The notes beneath the pieces are model-generated. The model searched no databases. It was not told where the DNA came from and saw nothing but the letters and a program-made list of their open reading frames with translations. DNA of 64,000 nucleotides, taken from assembly GCA_039720395.1 (NCBI GenBank), contig CM077833.1, positions 27,550,271 through 27,614,270 of the forward strand, in the 5' to 3' direction. This document shows, piece after piece, positions 34,601 through 45,099 of this stretch (the stretch's first letter is position 1; each line of letters starts with the position of its first letter). The position numbers and the translations under genes are program-made. This stretch comes from Liquidambar formosana. Its lineage: Eukaryota; Streptophyta; Magnoliopsida; Saxifragales; Altingiaceae.

Positions 34601-35793
34601 AATAAAAATTTTAATTTGATATATTATTAATATTGATTTGGCACCATGCGTGATGCAGGCTTTAGTTGCCATAACCGAAGCTGCCAATAATGATTTAGAT
34701 TTCTCTCCAGATAAGGTTGTGGACTACGAGCGACTTCTAGTAATCTCCGTGGGCACCGGCTCGCCAAAGGTGGAACAGAAATACACTGCCAAATCGGCTG
34801 CCAGATGGGGCGTATTTGGCTGGTTACGTGATGGTGATTCCACTCCATTAGTGGATGTTTTCACTCAAGCAAGTGCTGATATGGTTGATTTTCACATTTC
34901 TCTCGTCTTTCAAACACTTCATTCACAAGAAAACTACCTCCGAATTCAAGTAAGTTTACTTTGTATTTACTTCATCCGTTCTGCCCTATTTAATTTATAT
35001 ATTGTTCTCCTTTTCTTTTCTTTCTTTGTTTTCTTTTTTTTAATTAATTGATTTCCTCAAATTCCATTTTTCATGAGTATTTATCTTTTGAGGGTAAAAT
35101 TAAAATGTTAAAGCCCCTGTATTGATGTGAGAACACTTAAAAGGGGTTCCTAAAAAAGGAATAGACAATTAGGAACAAATGGAGTATATAAATGCTAATG
35201 GTATATATTTTGAAAATTTTATGAGCATTATTGACAAATATAAATTACTAATTATGATGCTCTTTAATGGAAAAACCAGGAAGATACATTAACAGGGCAA
35301 TGCGCTTCGGTGGATGTGGCTACAAAGGCGAACTTGGAAAAACTAGTGCAAATTGGACAAGGCTTATTGGATAAACCGGTTTCAAGGGTGAATTTGGAGA
35401 CGGGGCGGTTTGAACCGGTGAAACATGGTGGTACTAATGCGCAGGCTTTGAAAAAGTATGGAAAGAAAATGCAATTATACACCATCATATATGCATATAT
35501 AGCTTAAAATTGGAGCACTTCTCCCAATAAAATAAAAAATAAAAAAATTTGAGGCACTTCTAATGAGATCATTAGGTCTTGTGTGATCCACTTACTTAAG
35601 AATTATTTAAAAAAATTAATTACAAAACTTGTATCCTTTAACTCTAATCCATATATATAAATAATTATCAAATAGTACACGATACTGCATTACTAATTAT
35701 ACACGGCGTGCTCCATGCAGGTTCGCAAAACTACTTTCCGACGAGAGGAGACTTCGAAAGGCAAAATCACTACAGACCAACAAAAGCGCGTAG
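31629..35793 (+). CDS. PLP2: Patatin-like phospholipase (acyl hydrolase), seven exons
   Basis: Exons read by eye: 31629-31769, 32368-32549, 32810-32996, 34402-34563, 34659-34949, 35280-35455 and 35721-35793. All junctions are GT-AG and the frame is kept, giving 403 residues, the usual length for this family. Motifs are DGGGIRG (residues 26-32, oxyanion loop), GTSTGG with Ser67 as nucleophile, and DGG with Asp216 completing the Ser-Asp dyad. Other family landmarks are [37 protein letters not shown] and [20 protein letters not shown]. There is no signal peptide, so it resembles the cytosolic pPLA-II/PLP proteins that release fatty acids from membrane lipids in defence and stress responses, more than vacuolar storage patatin. 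The symbol is a family-level label; the exact paralogue is not settled. Nothing is broken. Confidence 0.93.
32647..32681. repeat. Poly(C)-poly(A) tract in intron 2
   Basis: A C-rich run of about 17 followed by about 18 A, then A/G-rich sequence. It lies within intron 2 of the patatin-like gene. Confidence 0.85.
33054..33331. repeat. Foldback MITE in intron 3 of the patatin-like gene
   Basis: The left end GAGGTATGTCCTTAGG faces CCTAAGGGTACATGT, with ACATGTTAA and TTAACATGT and the pair AATAACTCAATCATTAT and ATAATTGGGTCATTA further in. A near-duplicated word, TTGGAAAAATGT, occurs twice in the middle. Confidence 0.6.
33349..33719. repeat. MULE-type MITE in intron 3 of the patatin-like gene
   Basis: Inverted ends GGGAGGGATCCATTTACACC and GTAAACGGATCCCTCCCC, 371 bases. 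The flanks CATATATAT and TATATATAT are compatible with a 9-bp duplication. Confidence 0.7.
33766..34180. repeat. Third MITE in intron 3 of the patatin-like gene
   Basis: Ends GGAAACGATATTGCCACATC and AATGCGGCAATATCTCTACC, about 415 bases, with an A run at 33980-34003. Confidence 0.62.
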
Positions 35794-35860
35794 TGCGATT
35801 ATTTGTTGCCTCCACGTCATGCCACTGCTTGAGATATTGGAATCTCGGGCCTTCATGTTC

Positions 35861-36232
35861 ATTAGCCTTTGCATAGGTTGTTTAATAATAATTGCCCTTT
35901 GAAACATTGTACTCTGCTAAAGTGCTAATAAGCCATTGCAAAGGTTTTAAGTTTCTCTATCTTGCTTTCCACGTTTTGTCCTTTATGATCATTAGCCTTT
36001 GCATAGTTTGTTCAATAATAATTGCCCTTTGAAACATTGTACTCTGCGAATAAGCCACTGCAAAGGTTTTAATTTCTCTATCTTGCTTTCCACGTTTTGT
36101 CCTTTATGATCATTAGCCTTTGCATAGTTTGTTCAATAATAATTGCCCTTTGAAACATTGTACTCTGCTAATAAGCCACTGCAAAGGTTTTAATTTCTCT
36201 CTCTTGCTTTTTGCTGTCTGTACTTTATGGTC
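35861..36232 (+). repeat. Three-copy tandem repeat at the 3' end of the patatin-like gene
   Basis: Copies start at 35861, 35991 and 36112 with ATTAGCCTTTGCATAG. Each contains CAATAATAATTGCCCTTTG-type sequence that may act in 3' end formation. The third copy diverges at its end. It begins 68 bases after the stop codon. Confidence 0.85.
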
Positions 36233-37345
36233 ATCGACTACTTTCTGAAACAATTCTCATATTATCTACTAAGAAATTCAATAACTTTGTCATTACTGGC
36301 CAAATATTCTTTGCCCAATAAATATTATCAGAACAAAGACCTTGCAATTATTATACACGAAAGCTCTCTTAAATTAATCAATTTTTTAAGTTTAATGATA
36401 ATTTTTCTCCTTTTTTTTAATTAATTTAATAAAGTGAGACACTAACTATTGTGAACTTATGATAAATAATGAAAGTCAAACACCCATATCACGTGTGAAA
36501 TCATTCCATTCTTATGTCGTTGTCTGACAATTCTTTAATGACTATGTTACGTTATGTTAACATATTGTGTGGAGATAATGATGTCGTATTAGTCACAATA
36601 AATATTGTGTTGACATCATGTCACACAAGACAATAAAAGAATCTTTGTAAAAATGACTATAACAGTAGTCGTTATAATATAAAAAAAAATAAACAATAGT
36701 CGTGATAAATATTGTGCTGACATCATATCACATAAGACAGTAAAAGAATCCTTGTAAAAATGACTATAAGATTAGCATTTTCCGTCATCCATATTTCCTC
36801 CCATTAAGGAACCTATTAAGAGGACAACCATACAATATTGGACCATTCCACCGAAAGGGAGAGAATCTCTCTCCCACTTTACTAATGATGCTCAACTTGA
36901 ACCTCATACGTATTTCTGTTCCTCCTCAGCTTTGGCTCAACAACGAAATGCTGAAATTATGATCCCAAGTCCCAACCCTTCAATACAAGGATTCACTTTC
37001 TACTCACATCATTTCCCTTGATGATCGAGATGCTTTAAAAAATCCCTACAAAAAAGACTAAAAAAAAGGATAAGATGGTAAATTTGTGCTTGTTTTTCTC
37101 CTTTTACTTTCCCAATACCCATAAGATCTCACATGTCATGAGATTTACATGTGTTCGTAATTTGTCCACATGTCCCTCAATGGCTCAATATCCGTTTAGG
37201 AAAACTTTAAGTTATCCGCATCAACTCACTATGAATAATTATTTTTCTAATAAATTTTTTGGTTGGTTAGACCAATTACCACCTCATTCCAGAGGATTTG
37301 GGTAAATTATTTTGGGTCCACAGAGGCTCAAAAAATGCCTATTGA
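36233..37345. other. Upstream region of EF-hand gene 5
   Basis: No gene. Bases 36541-36640 (ATGTTAACATATTGTGTGG, then a small palindromic GATGTC...GACATC word) recur partly at 36700-36765 and at 48078-48172. Bases 36838-37060 carry the unit's upstream words (GGACCATTCCACCGAAAGGG). Confidence 0.5.
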
Positions 37346-37351
37346 GATAAG
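37346..37351 (+). promoter_or_regulatory. I-box-like motif before EF-hand gene 5
   Basis: GATAAG 148 bases before the start codon, with GGTCCACAGAGGCTCAAA upstream as in the other copies. The TATA box is weak here (TATGTAAAT at about 37390), unlike the other intact copies. Confidence 0.5.
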
Positions 37352-37493
37352 TAGGCATCGGATACCACATCGTGTTTCTAGTTTCTACCTATGTAAATGT
37401 CTTCCACTCCTCCGAGATTTCTAGAGGCCAGAGGGTAAGAGAGCTATTTTTTGCCTCATACAAGCCAACCCCTTTGTGAATTCCTTCAACAGC

Positions 37494-37787
37494 ATGCCCA
37501 TTGTTGTGCCCGCCGCCCCCCCCAACTCCATGCAAACATTTGCATACGTGACCCTAAATGAAGACCAGTTAAAGGGATTTTTCAAAAAACATGACACCAA
37601 CGGTGACGGTCTCCTCAGCAAGCAAGAGCTGACGAAAGCCTTCGAAGAACTCGGGGCCATTTTCCCCTGCTGGAGAGCTTGGCGTGGTTTCCACCATGCC
37701 GATGCTAATGGAGATGGACACATCAGCGAGGAGGAGATGAATGATCTTGTCAAGTACGCGCTCAAATTTGGATATAGCGTTAATTAA
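37494..37787 (+). CDS. Small two-EF-hand calcium-binding protein (copy 5)
   Basis: A 97-residue protein without introns, read from the ATG at 37494; the open frame extends 18 bases upstream only to a GTG. Loop 1 is D34-E45 (DTNGDGLLSKQE) and loop 2 is D70-E81 (DANGDGHISEEE). Both are canonical 12-residue loops. The linker FPCWRAWRGFHHAD is distinct from the other subfamilies, and the C-terminus ends KFGYSVN. There is no targeting signal. Its closest relative is the broken copy at 45100-45336. A Helitron has entered the 3' UTR 51 bases after the stop, so the original 3' UTR continues only at about 42590. Transcript ends and stability may therefore be altered. The antisense open frame across it is a shadow. 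Confidence 0.9.
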   Translation: MPIVVPAAPPNSMQTFAYVTLNEDQLKGFFKKHDTNGDGLLSKQELTKAFEELGAIFPCWRAWRGFHHADANGDGHISEEEMNDLVKYALKFGYSVN

Positions 37788-38138
37788 GGAGATCTATTTT
37801 TCTTAGTTAATTATGCGCTTATTTTATATATATCTATATCTATACTACCTATAAAAAGATGAATGTGAAAAAAACTTTTGATTGACTAATATACCCTTAT
37901 TTTAATTTTTAAATACACAACTACCCTTCTACATATATAGGAAATATAGTAATATAAAACACACACTTTAATAAGAATTCTAAAGAAATTGTAATTCGTA
38001 TAATAATTAAATAAAACCAAACCAAAATAGAAATTCTAAGGAAACCCTAACAATGTAAACATATAAACAATTAAAACCCTATCACCTGTTATTCAACGAG
38101 ATGTTTAAGCCACAATATACAATATATATATATATTTC

Positions 38139-38281
38139 ATGGACGGAATCATAAGCAAGCTCCGCAATTTTGACGCCTATCTGAAGATCAACGAGGATTT
38201 CTACAGCCGTACGCTTTCCAGTGGCTTAATCACCATCGCCTCCTCCTTTATCATGCTTCTGCTCTTCATCTCCGAGCTCAG
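38139..38281 (+). pseudogene. Captured first exon of an ERGIC3/Erv46-like gene
   Basis: The translation starts MDGIISKLRNFDAYLKINED and continues FYSRTLSSGLITIASSFIML LLFISEL over 47 codons. This is the cytosolic tail (INEDFYSRT) and first membrane segment of plant ERGIC3/Erv46 proteins, cargo adaptors of the ER-Golgi intermediate compartment. The reading then runs into what looks like intron (CTCAGTGTGTCCC), where the expected donor seems to lack one G. The remaining several hundred residues of the family are absent. It lies in a Helitron between two copies of the word CCCTAACAATGT.AACATATAAA (38043 and 38806), which are absent as a pair in Helitron 54671-56150. A gene fragment, not a working gene. 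Confidence 0.82.
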
Positions 38282-39652
38282 TGTGTCCCCTTCTCTCTCT
38301 GTCTCTCCTATATATATATATATACACGTCATCCTTATCGTATCGTGTATTATCGTATTGTGTATTTATATTTGTCTGCATTTTTTTTAAGGTTAGATGA
38401 TTAATGTTCTTGTTGTTTTATTATATCGTGGTGTTAACCACTTGGATCTGAATTTTGTTCAATTTTGATCCATGTCTGTCTTGGATAATATGGGAATTAT
38501 CACATACTGTAAATCGTGCCTACTTGATTTGTTTTAAGTCGATAATTGCTGGAAATATGTCTTCTTTGGTTGTCTACACAGTCAACAGTTGCTTCTCCAC
38601 CTTATATTTTGCACATTTTGCACCGTATGACTTCAGTCAGTTTATAATTTATGGTTTGGTAATTGTATGTATGGTTTATTGAAGACTAAAATCTCATACT
38701 TAAACCAGCATGCTTTGCTTAAAAGTTTTGCATTTTCTCAGTATTTTTTGGTATTTCGATGTGGTGTTGGGGTCTAGAGGTCACGTTTGATTTCTATTGA
38801 ATAAATAATTAAAACCCTAACAATGTTAACATATAAATACAAATAGAAATACATTATAAAAATCATAAAATCTTAACACAAGAAAGAATAACTACTGCTT
38901 CCTTCTTCTGTGTCTTTTATGTGCCTTCATTGTGTCTCCTTTCTTCTTTTGGTACTTTCTCTGGTATGTAGTTTTCAATGAACTTTACTCATATATACAA
39001 ATTATGTTTAAACATTGCATTGCATGATTGGACTTTTAAATCTCTATTTGAATTCCAAAATTAGCAAGAAAAAGAAGAGAATCAAAGACGAGTCAATTGA
39101 ATGAAAATAAAAAAACGCATGCTTGAACAAAAACAAATGAAAACCCAGATTAAGAGGCCAACAAAAAAAAAAAACACTTGAATTGCATAAGTAAAGTTTT
39201 GAATAGCATATATAATCTTTGATTATTTTCTGAGGATTCGCATATCAAAAAAAACTTGAATTGCATTATTGAACTTTTAAATTGTTGCTGTTACATAATT
39301 TTTCATATTTTGTTGAGAATTCATATATAATCTCTTATTTTTGAAAATAATCAAGTCAAATTACCAAGAAAAAAAAGAGAATCAAAGACAATTCAATTGA
39401 AGGAAAATTAAAAAAGAAGCAGGCTTGAACAAAAACAAAACAAAACCCCAAAAAAAAAAAAAAAAAAAAAAAAACCATTAACGAATGCACAAGAAAAAAA
39501 GAAAATAAAAAGGGAAAGTCTAATAAACCACCAAAAAAAGTCCTTATCAAATCGTAAGGTTCATAAAACTTTACAATATCTACCTGCAAACCCAAAATAC
39601 CAAACTAAACAAAACAAAATCAAAAAGAAAAGAAAATCACTTAGATCACAAC

Positions 39653-39660
39653 CTCCCCCC

Positions 39661-39690
<30 letters not shown>
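39653..39690. repeat. Poly(C)-poly(A) composite tract in Helitron c
   Basis: About 27 C followed by about 11 A. The related Helitron has only ACCCAACAAAA at the same place (about 55778). Confidence 0.9.
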
Positions 39691-39691
<1 letters not shown>

Positions 39692-40506
39692 AGAAGTTCA
39701 AAATCTTTTTTTTTTTTTTTAAATGTACAAGCCCAAAAAAGTAAAATCACAAGCAGGGATCCACCACGCATCGATGAAGAATATATATATATAGATCGAA
39801 AATATATAGATATATAGATCGAAAATGTACAGGACATACCTTAGATAAAAACTTATAGATTGATGACATCTATTGGTGCAACATTGATCGGTGGCGATCA
39901 AGACCCATAGATCTTGCAATTGTCAACCCAAAGACCATCAAGGAAACTAACCGACAAGGATCCAAACCATATAGGCAGACCATTAAGGAAACCAATCGAC
40001 AATCATCGAAAGTATAGACCCAAACATGCGATTCACAGCTGGATGATGGTGACAGAGAAAGAGAGAATAAAAATGGGTGAGAGACTGATAAAGAAATAGA
40101 GATGAGAGAAAGTTAGAGAGAACGGATTGCAAATTTGCAATCAAAACAAATACATAGAAAATGAGGTAAAAGAAAAAAAGGAAAGAGAGACAGAGAATGA
40201 GTGAGAAACTAGCTAGAGAAAGAAACACACCGCAACATAAGGGTGTGTGCGAGAGAGACAGAGATAATGGGTTTACCCAAATGGATTGTTGTAGCAAATG
40301 GAGATGACATAGAGAGAGAGAGAGGGGGGGTAAGTGATAATAGAGCTAGGATCACCTGATCTAATCTAGATCTGTGATAACGTGGGGAAGAGAGAGAGAG
40401 AGAGAGAGAGAGAGATAAAAAAATGGTTCTGAACTTCTGATGTGAGAAAAAGTTGTTGAGAAAAAACAGATGATGGGACATGAAGGGCAGGGAAGAAAAG
40501 AGAACC

Positions 40507-40660
40507 AGCTAAATGACGTTTTAGTTATCACTTTCAAATGTAATACTAAACAAAAGATATTAGTAGTCAATTTGTACTATGTTGACAGTTAATATTTAAT
40601 AAGTTGACAAACAAACTTTATTTGGCATTATATTTGGAGGCGATTTCCAAAAAGTCATCT
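40507..40660. repeat. Small foldback MITE
   Basis: GACGTTTTAGTTATCAC faces GCGATTTCCAAAAAGTC around AATACTAAACAAA and TTTGGCATTATATTTGG. Family of 15025-15192 and 43277-43433. Confidence 0.6.
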
Positions 40661-40770
40661 TCTCATCACAGCCATCCAGATTCAACTAGGTTAGCAACTG
40701 TCAGAAAAATTTAACATCATGGAGTAAAGTCATGATGCCAAATTGCCAAGGCAATTCATAAAAACGAGTA

Positions 40771-41043
40771 CTCCCTCCGTCCCAATAAGGTACGCCAAAT
40801 TTTTAACCTTTTTTTTGTCCCAAAATATTTGGCTGCTTTAAAAAATCAAATAATATATTTTTTTTAAGTTTCTTATACCCTTCGTTATTTCAATATTTAC
40901 TTTCAACACAAAACCCAATACAAAAAAGATAAGGGTATTTTTAGAAAGATGGAACTTAATCAATAACGAGTCAATATAATGATTACATTTTCTTAAACTC
41001 CATGTTTTGTCAAACGTAGCCTATCTTTACGGGACGGAGGGAG
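40771..41043. repeat. Stowaway MITE (Tc1/mariner type)
   Basis: Terminal inverted repeats CTCCCTCCGTCCC and GGGACGGAGGGAG, 273 bases, flanked by TA on both sides. The termini are the classical Stowaway sequence. Confidence 0.92.
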
Positions 41044-41902
41044 TATTATTTTTTAATGAAAAATCAATGGTCATTAAGTTTATTAATCTATCACTTTAAA
41101 GTTTGCAGAAGTCTTTGGTTTCAGACCTTACGTAAGCTATGTGTGATCTCCTATCGTTTCCCGAATAAAAAAATCATCAAAAACTGATTTACTCATAAAT
41201 AAAATGAGAACATCCTGATCCCATAAATACCAGATTTTTAAAAGAAAAAAAAATCCTAAACATATACATATTAGGAATATTATTATTTTAATCAAAGACC
41301 AATAGAAGTTCTGGATTTGCGTAAGTTTTGGTTTCGATCCTGCGTAGAGTATTTGTTTTTTCCTATGTTTTTCCAATACATATATATCAAAGATTACTTT
41401 ACTCATAAATAAAATGAGAACCTCCCAATCCCATAAATACTAGATTTTTTAAAAGTGGTAGTGTAGGCCTTATTAGGAACTTGAGTTAACTTCTGTGGCA
41501 TGAATCTACGGGAGGGGTACAGTGTAGATTGTAGTACATCATAAAAAAAAAAGGATGGCATGTCCGTAGGGTTTGCAAAGCCGTGCAAGTCTTGGTTTTG
41601 ATTTTTGTAAGACTAATGTACTAATAATTTGCTATTAAATCTTTCAATTATGGCGTAAATATGTTTTGATTGGAGAAAGAGACAAAGAATGAAAGAGAGA
41701 ACCTTTTGTTTCAGCATTGAAAGTTTCACAAAACCTTCAAAAAACCTATATATAATTAAGTTTCAAAGATAATTTTAAGCATTATGATTTAGGAAAGATA
41801 ATGAAAAAAAAATAGTAATCATATCAAAAGAAGTAAATGATTGAGTGATCAAAGTGCTTTCATCTTATGCAAAGGCACAATAAAATTATTAAATTTAAAA
41901 AA

Positions 41903-42493
41903 GGGAAATATCCAACACCTCCCTCAAATATAAAATCATATCTAAAAACCCCATTAAATATTTTTCCTATACATCTAATCCAAATAAAAAAGAATCATAT
42001 CCATTAACTCCAATCAGTTAAATTTTTGTTTACTGTAGTTAAAAAAAAAGAGTGATCCGACTAAAATGCCCTTCTTTCACAATAATACGTTTAATGACAA
42101 AAATGCATATTCAAGTGAATTTTCCCTTTTGCCCCCAAATTTCCCAAACTTGCATACCTACTTTCCCACTCCCTCTTTTTCTTCTCCCTTTCCCCCATGT
42201 GTACATTAGAGAATAATTAATTAACGATAGTTAATTTTTTTCTAATTACACTAAAAATGATAAAAGTAGAAATTATGTTAAATATGCAATTTTTTCATTA
42301 AACATATTAATGTGAAAGAAAGGTATTTTAGTCGAATCACTTCTTTTCTTTTAACTGCAGTAAACAAAAATTTAACTGATTGGAGTTAATGGATATGATT
42401 TTTTTTTTTTTCGATTAAATGGATAGGAAAAATATTTAATGGAGTTTTTGGATATGAATTTATTTTTGAGGGATTTTTTTTGGATATTTCCCC
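41903..42493. repeat. MULE-MITE inside Helitron c
   Basis: Ends GGGAAATATCCAACACCTCC and GGATATTTCCCC, 591 bases, with long inverted arms (AACTCCAATCAGTTAAATTT against AAATTTAACTGATTGGAGTT). Flanked by TTTAAAAAA at 41894-41902 and 42494-42502. The related Helitron has one uninterrupted TTTAAAAAA at about 56080-56088. Confidence 0.92.
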
Positions 42494-42596
42494 TTTAAAA
42501 AATTATTATCATTATTGAAAAAAATAATTTAACTCAAAAAAATTCACGTGCAACGCATGTGTGCACCAACTACTATATATATATATATATATATAT

Positions 42597-42945
42597 AGCT
42601 GTACGTAGCTTTCCAAGCTAATGAAGAAACAAGCTAAGGTAAGTGATCCTTGGACAGGGTGTGTTTCGGTTTACCATATAGAAGGAAAGCAGAACTTGTG
42701 TGTGACTCTGTGAGAGTTTGAAACCCTATGTAATAACAATAACTTCCTCTATGTGGAGCGTGTCTTGTCTTAGCTGTACGTAGCTTTCCTAGCTATGAAG
42801 AAACAAGCTAAGGTAAGTGATCCTTGGGCAGGGTGTGTTTCGGTTTACCATATAAAAGGAAAGCAGAACTTGTGTGTGACTCTGTGAGAGTTTGAAACTC
42901 TATGTAATAACAATAGCTTCCTCTATATGGAGCGCATCTTGTCTT
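42597..42945 (+). repeat. Displaced 3' UTR of EF-hand gene 5, tandemly duplicated
   Basis: Two copies with a period of 175 bases, starting AGCTGTACGTAGCTTTCC at 42597 and 42772. They match the 3' UTR of the broken copy 6 (45430-45545: GCAGCTTTCC, GAGAAACAAG, GCAGAACTTGTGT, GAAACCCTAT). This identifies them as EF-hand 3' UTR pushed away by the Helitron. Confidence 0.78.
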
Positions 42946-43196
42946 CCCAGCATGATCAAATTTTCATTTTGTGTTTTCCTTGGCCTGTAGGCCTTGTTCC
43001 TCTCTCTAATTAACTCTTAAGAAAACGCAAGGGGCCCATCAAAATCAATGGTGATCTCATTCATTTATCACCAATATGGTATATCCATGTAATGATCTAT
43101 AGCCTTCAGTAGGTGAGGAAGTCAATCTATTCCCATGCAGGAGATTAGACCACTCACGGGAGAATATTAAAACCTTTTGACATACATTGTTCTCAC

Positions 43197-43512
43197 CAGG
43201 GGCGTAGCTAAAAGTTATTTTCAATGGGTACCTGTGTTATGATTCTGTGAAATGGGAATTAAAAGTTTTTTTTGGAAAAAAATTACTTTTTGATAATCAT
43301 TTCTGAGTGTAATACTAAAAAATGATATTTTTTTATCAACTTATTACAAATTGACTATATATATGCTTCAAAATGACTACCGTCTTCCTATTTTTGGTAT
43401 TATGTCAGGAAATGATTATCAAATGGTAATTTCTCCCCTAAGAAAAAATAAATTTATTTGAGCAAGTGGGGGCACGTGCCCCCAATTCAAAGGCCCTTTG
43501 ACTCTGCCATTG
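43197..43512. repeat. hAT-type MITE with exact 8-bp duplication
   Basis: It starts CAGGGGCGTAGC and ends GACTCTGCCATTG, flanked by GTTCTCAC at 43189-43196 and 43513-43520. It contains the foldback MITE 43277-43433. Confidence 0.82.
43277..43433. repeat. Small foldback MITE nested in a hAT MITE
   Basis: ATTACTTTTTGATAATCATTT faces AAATGATTATCAAATGGTAAT. Same family as 15025-15192. Confidence 0.65.
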
Positions 43513-43520
43513 GTTCTCAC

Positions 43521-45076
43521 TCGTTCTAACAATTTAGAATTTTAAATAAGTTGGAACAAAATTAAACCATTTTATGAAGAAAATTCAAAATTTAACTCAA
43601 TTAATATTGAGTAATTAATTTGAACATGGCTTGATGTGACCAACTTGCTAGTATTTCACCAGGCCCAGTCAACCTAGCTACCAACGATCTCAAGTTCTAG
43701 TCGAGATATAACAAGAAATAATACCTTAGTATTTTTAATTTTCCTTTCATATATCTATTTTTTCTTCTTCATCCTTCTTTTGTGGCCAAATAATACTTTT
43801 TAATTTAAAGATTTTCATATATTACATAGGGGTGAGAATTCAAGTAAATGTGTTCGAGACTTCAAGCTGAGGTGGCCATAACAATCAAGCCATCTTAAAA
43901 CCCTTGTTCGCCCACCCTTCCCAACCCAAGATCCTCCACCAGGTGGTGAAAAGACAGCGATAAGTAGTAGGGTAAGATAGATCTCATGTTATCCGTTTAT
44001 AGAAAATACGTACTAAAGTTATCGGGTTATTGGTTTCAATTCTTATGCTTAATTTGTGGATTAATTTATTAATAATATGATTGAAATTATTTGAAAAATT
44101 AAACCCTTTTTCTTTGAAAAATTGACTGCCAGATTAGTAAATGGGGTTTTTTTTTTTTTTTTTTTTTTTTTTATATTTATAAATTTTAAAAATGTGCCCT
44201 TGATCCTATCCTGCTAATCGTTCGTGGGATTGGTGTAAACCCCATATACTTGTAACCTCCAACAAGTCACATGCATCAATTAAAGATCAGGATTGACTTC
44301 AAAACCAATACCTCGAAATATTACACCCCAAAAGCTTGCCAACTGAACTACTCTAGCGAGTTGGTATTCTACAAATTGGACCATCTCACGAAAGGGATCA
44401 ACTCGGCTTTCCATGTTTCTGGGCATTTGTCATTCCAAAAAGTTGAGAATTATTTGACGAGAAAAGATGCTCGGTTGGTCCAGATTATGCTTTCATTCCT
44501 CCTCATCTTAGGGTTCAAAAAAAATAAAAGAATAGAAAAAAAATAAAAAAAAATAGAAAAAAAAAATTGTTACGATCCCAATCCTACAATACATGGACTC
44601 GCCTTCTATCCACTTATCCACGTTTCTTTAAGGATGGCTGTCCGCATCAATGATGGATCTTCATCCAAACCAAATGTATTAATATGCTTTGATTAGATGC
44701 TAGAAATGTGCATATTTTTCTTTCTACTTTTGACCAATATTTCTGGTCCCAATTTGTGGTAAAAGTAGGACCAATCAGCGAAGACATGACCTGGGTGGTG
44801 CAATGGTGCCAATGTGCCAACATCAATACCTTTAAGGGATCCATCTTCTTATCGATTCACATGGTGGTCCGTATACTAATGAGGTGTCAACTACTATGCT
44901 TGTCCGGGTCGGCCCAGGCCTAATTCTGCAGATTGGGCTTGGCCCCTTTGGCACGTTAGTGGGGTTACCTCAAATCTGGATGTTGCCCTCTCACATATGT
45001 GATACGACACATCCATCAAAAATTAGATTTGACTTTTGGAATAACATAAAGGTGTTAAGTACAGGAAGAGGAGCTC
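43521..45076. other. Upstream region of broken EF-hand copy 6
   Basis: No gene. The unit's upstream words recur at 44378-44475 (GGACCATCTCACGAAAGGG, TGACGAGAAAAGATGC). There is a T run at 44143-44172 and an A-rich tract at 44518-44568. Confidence 0.5.
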
Positions 45077-45086
45077 TATATAAATA
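45077..45086 (+). promoter_or_regulatory. TATA box of broken EF-hand copy 6
   Basis: TATATAAATA is intact although the gene it served is broken. Confidence 0.6.
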
Positions 45087-45099
45087 TTCTACATCTCTC

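Larger units (their letters stand above)
37839..42573 (+). mobile_element. Helitron-like element c (4.7 kb) carrying an ERGIC3-like exon
   Basis: It starts TCTATACTACCTATAAAAAG and ends with hairpin CACGTGCAACGCATGTG, then CACCAACTAC, where the last base of the expected CTAG has changed. It aligns with Helitron 54671-56150 at both ends and at 38810-39780, but has about 0.7 kb of extra sequence near its start (the captured exon) and about 2 kb before the 3' part. It contains a Stowaway MITE, a small foldback MITE, a MULE-MITE and a C/A homopolymer. No Rep/helicase is encoded. It splits the 3' UTR of EF-hand gene 5. Confidence 0.8.

Noticed and set aside
35456..35507. Read-through end of patatin exon 6 ([10 protein letters not shown])
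   Set aside because: Splicing at the GTATGG donor restores the family C-terminus in exon 7.
36541..36770. Possible CRISPR-like or satellite array
   Set aside because: Only two imperfect copies with a small palindrome, in a plant nuclear context.
37476..37493. Upstream extension of EF-hand gene 5 from GTG
   Set aside because: A plant nuclear gene is expected to start at ATG; the first is at 37494.
37421..37765. 114-codon - strand frame opposite EF-hand gene 5
   Set aside because: A shadow of the strong codon pattern of the + strand gene. The same kind of shadow occurs opposite the genes at 9906 and 20914.
40385..40415. GAGA tract as a regulatory element
   Set aside because: A plain microsatellite inside Helitron c, not near a gene start.
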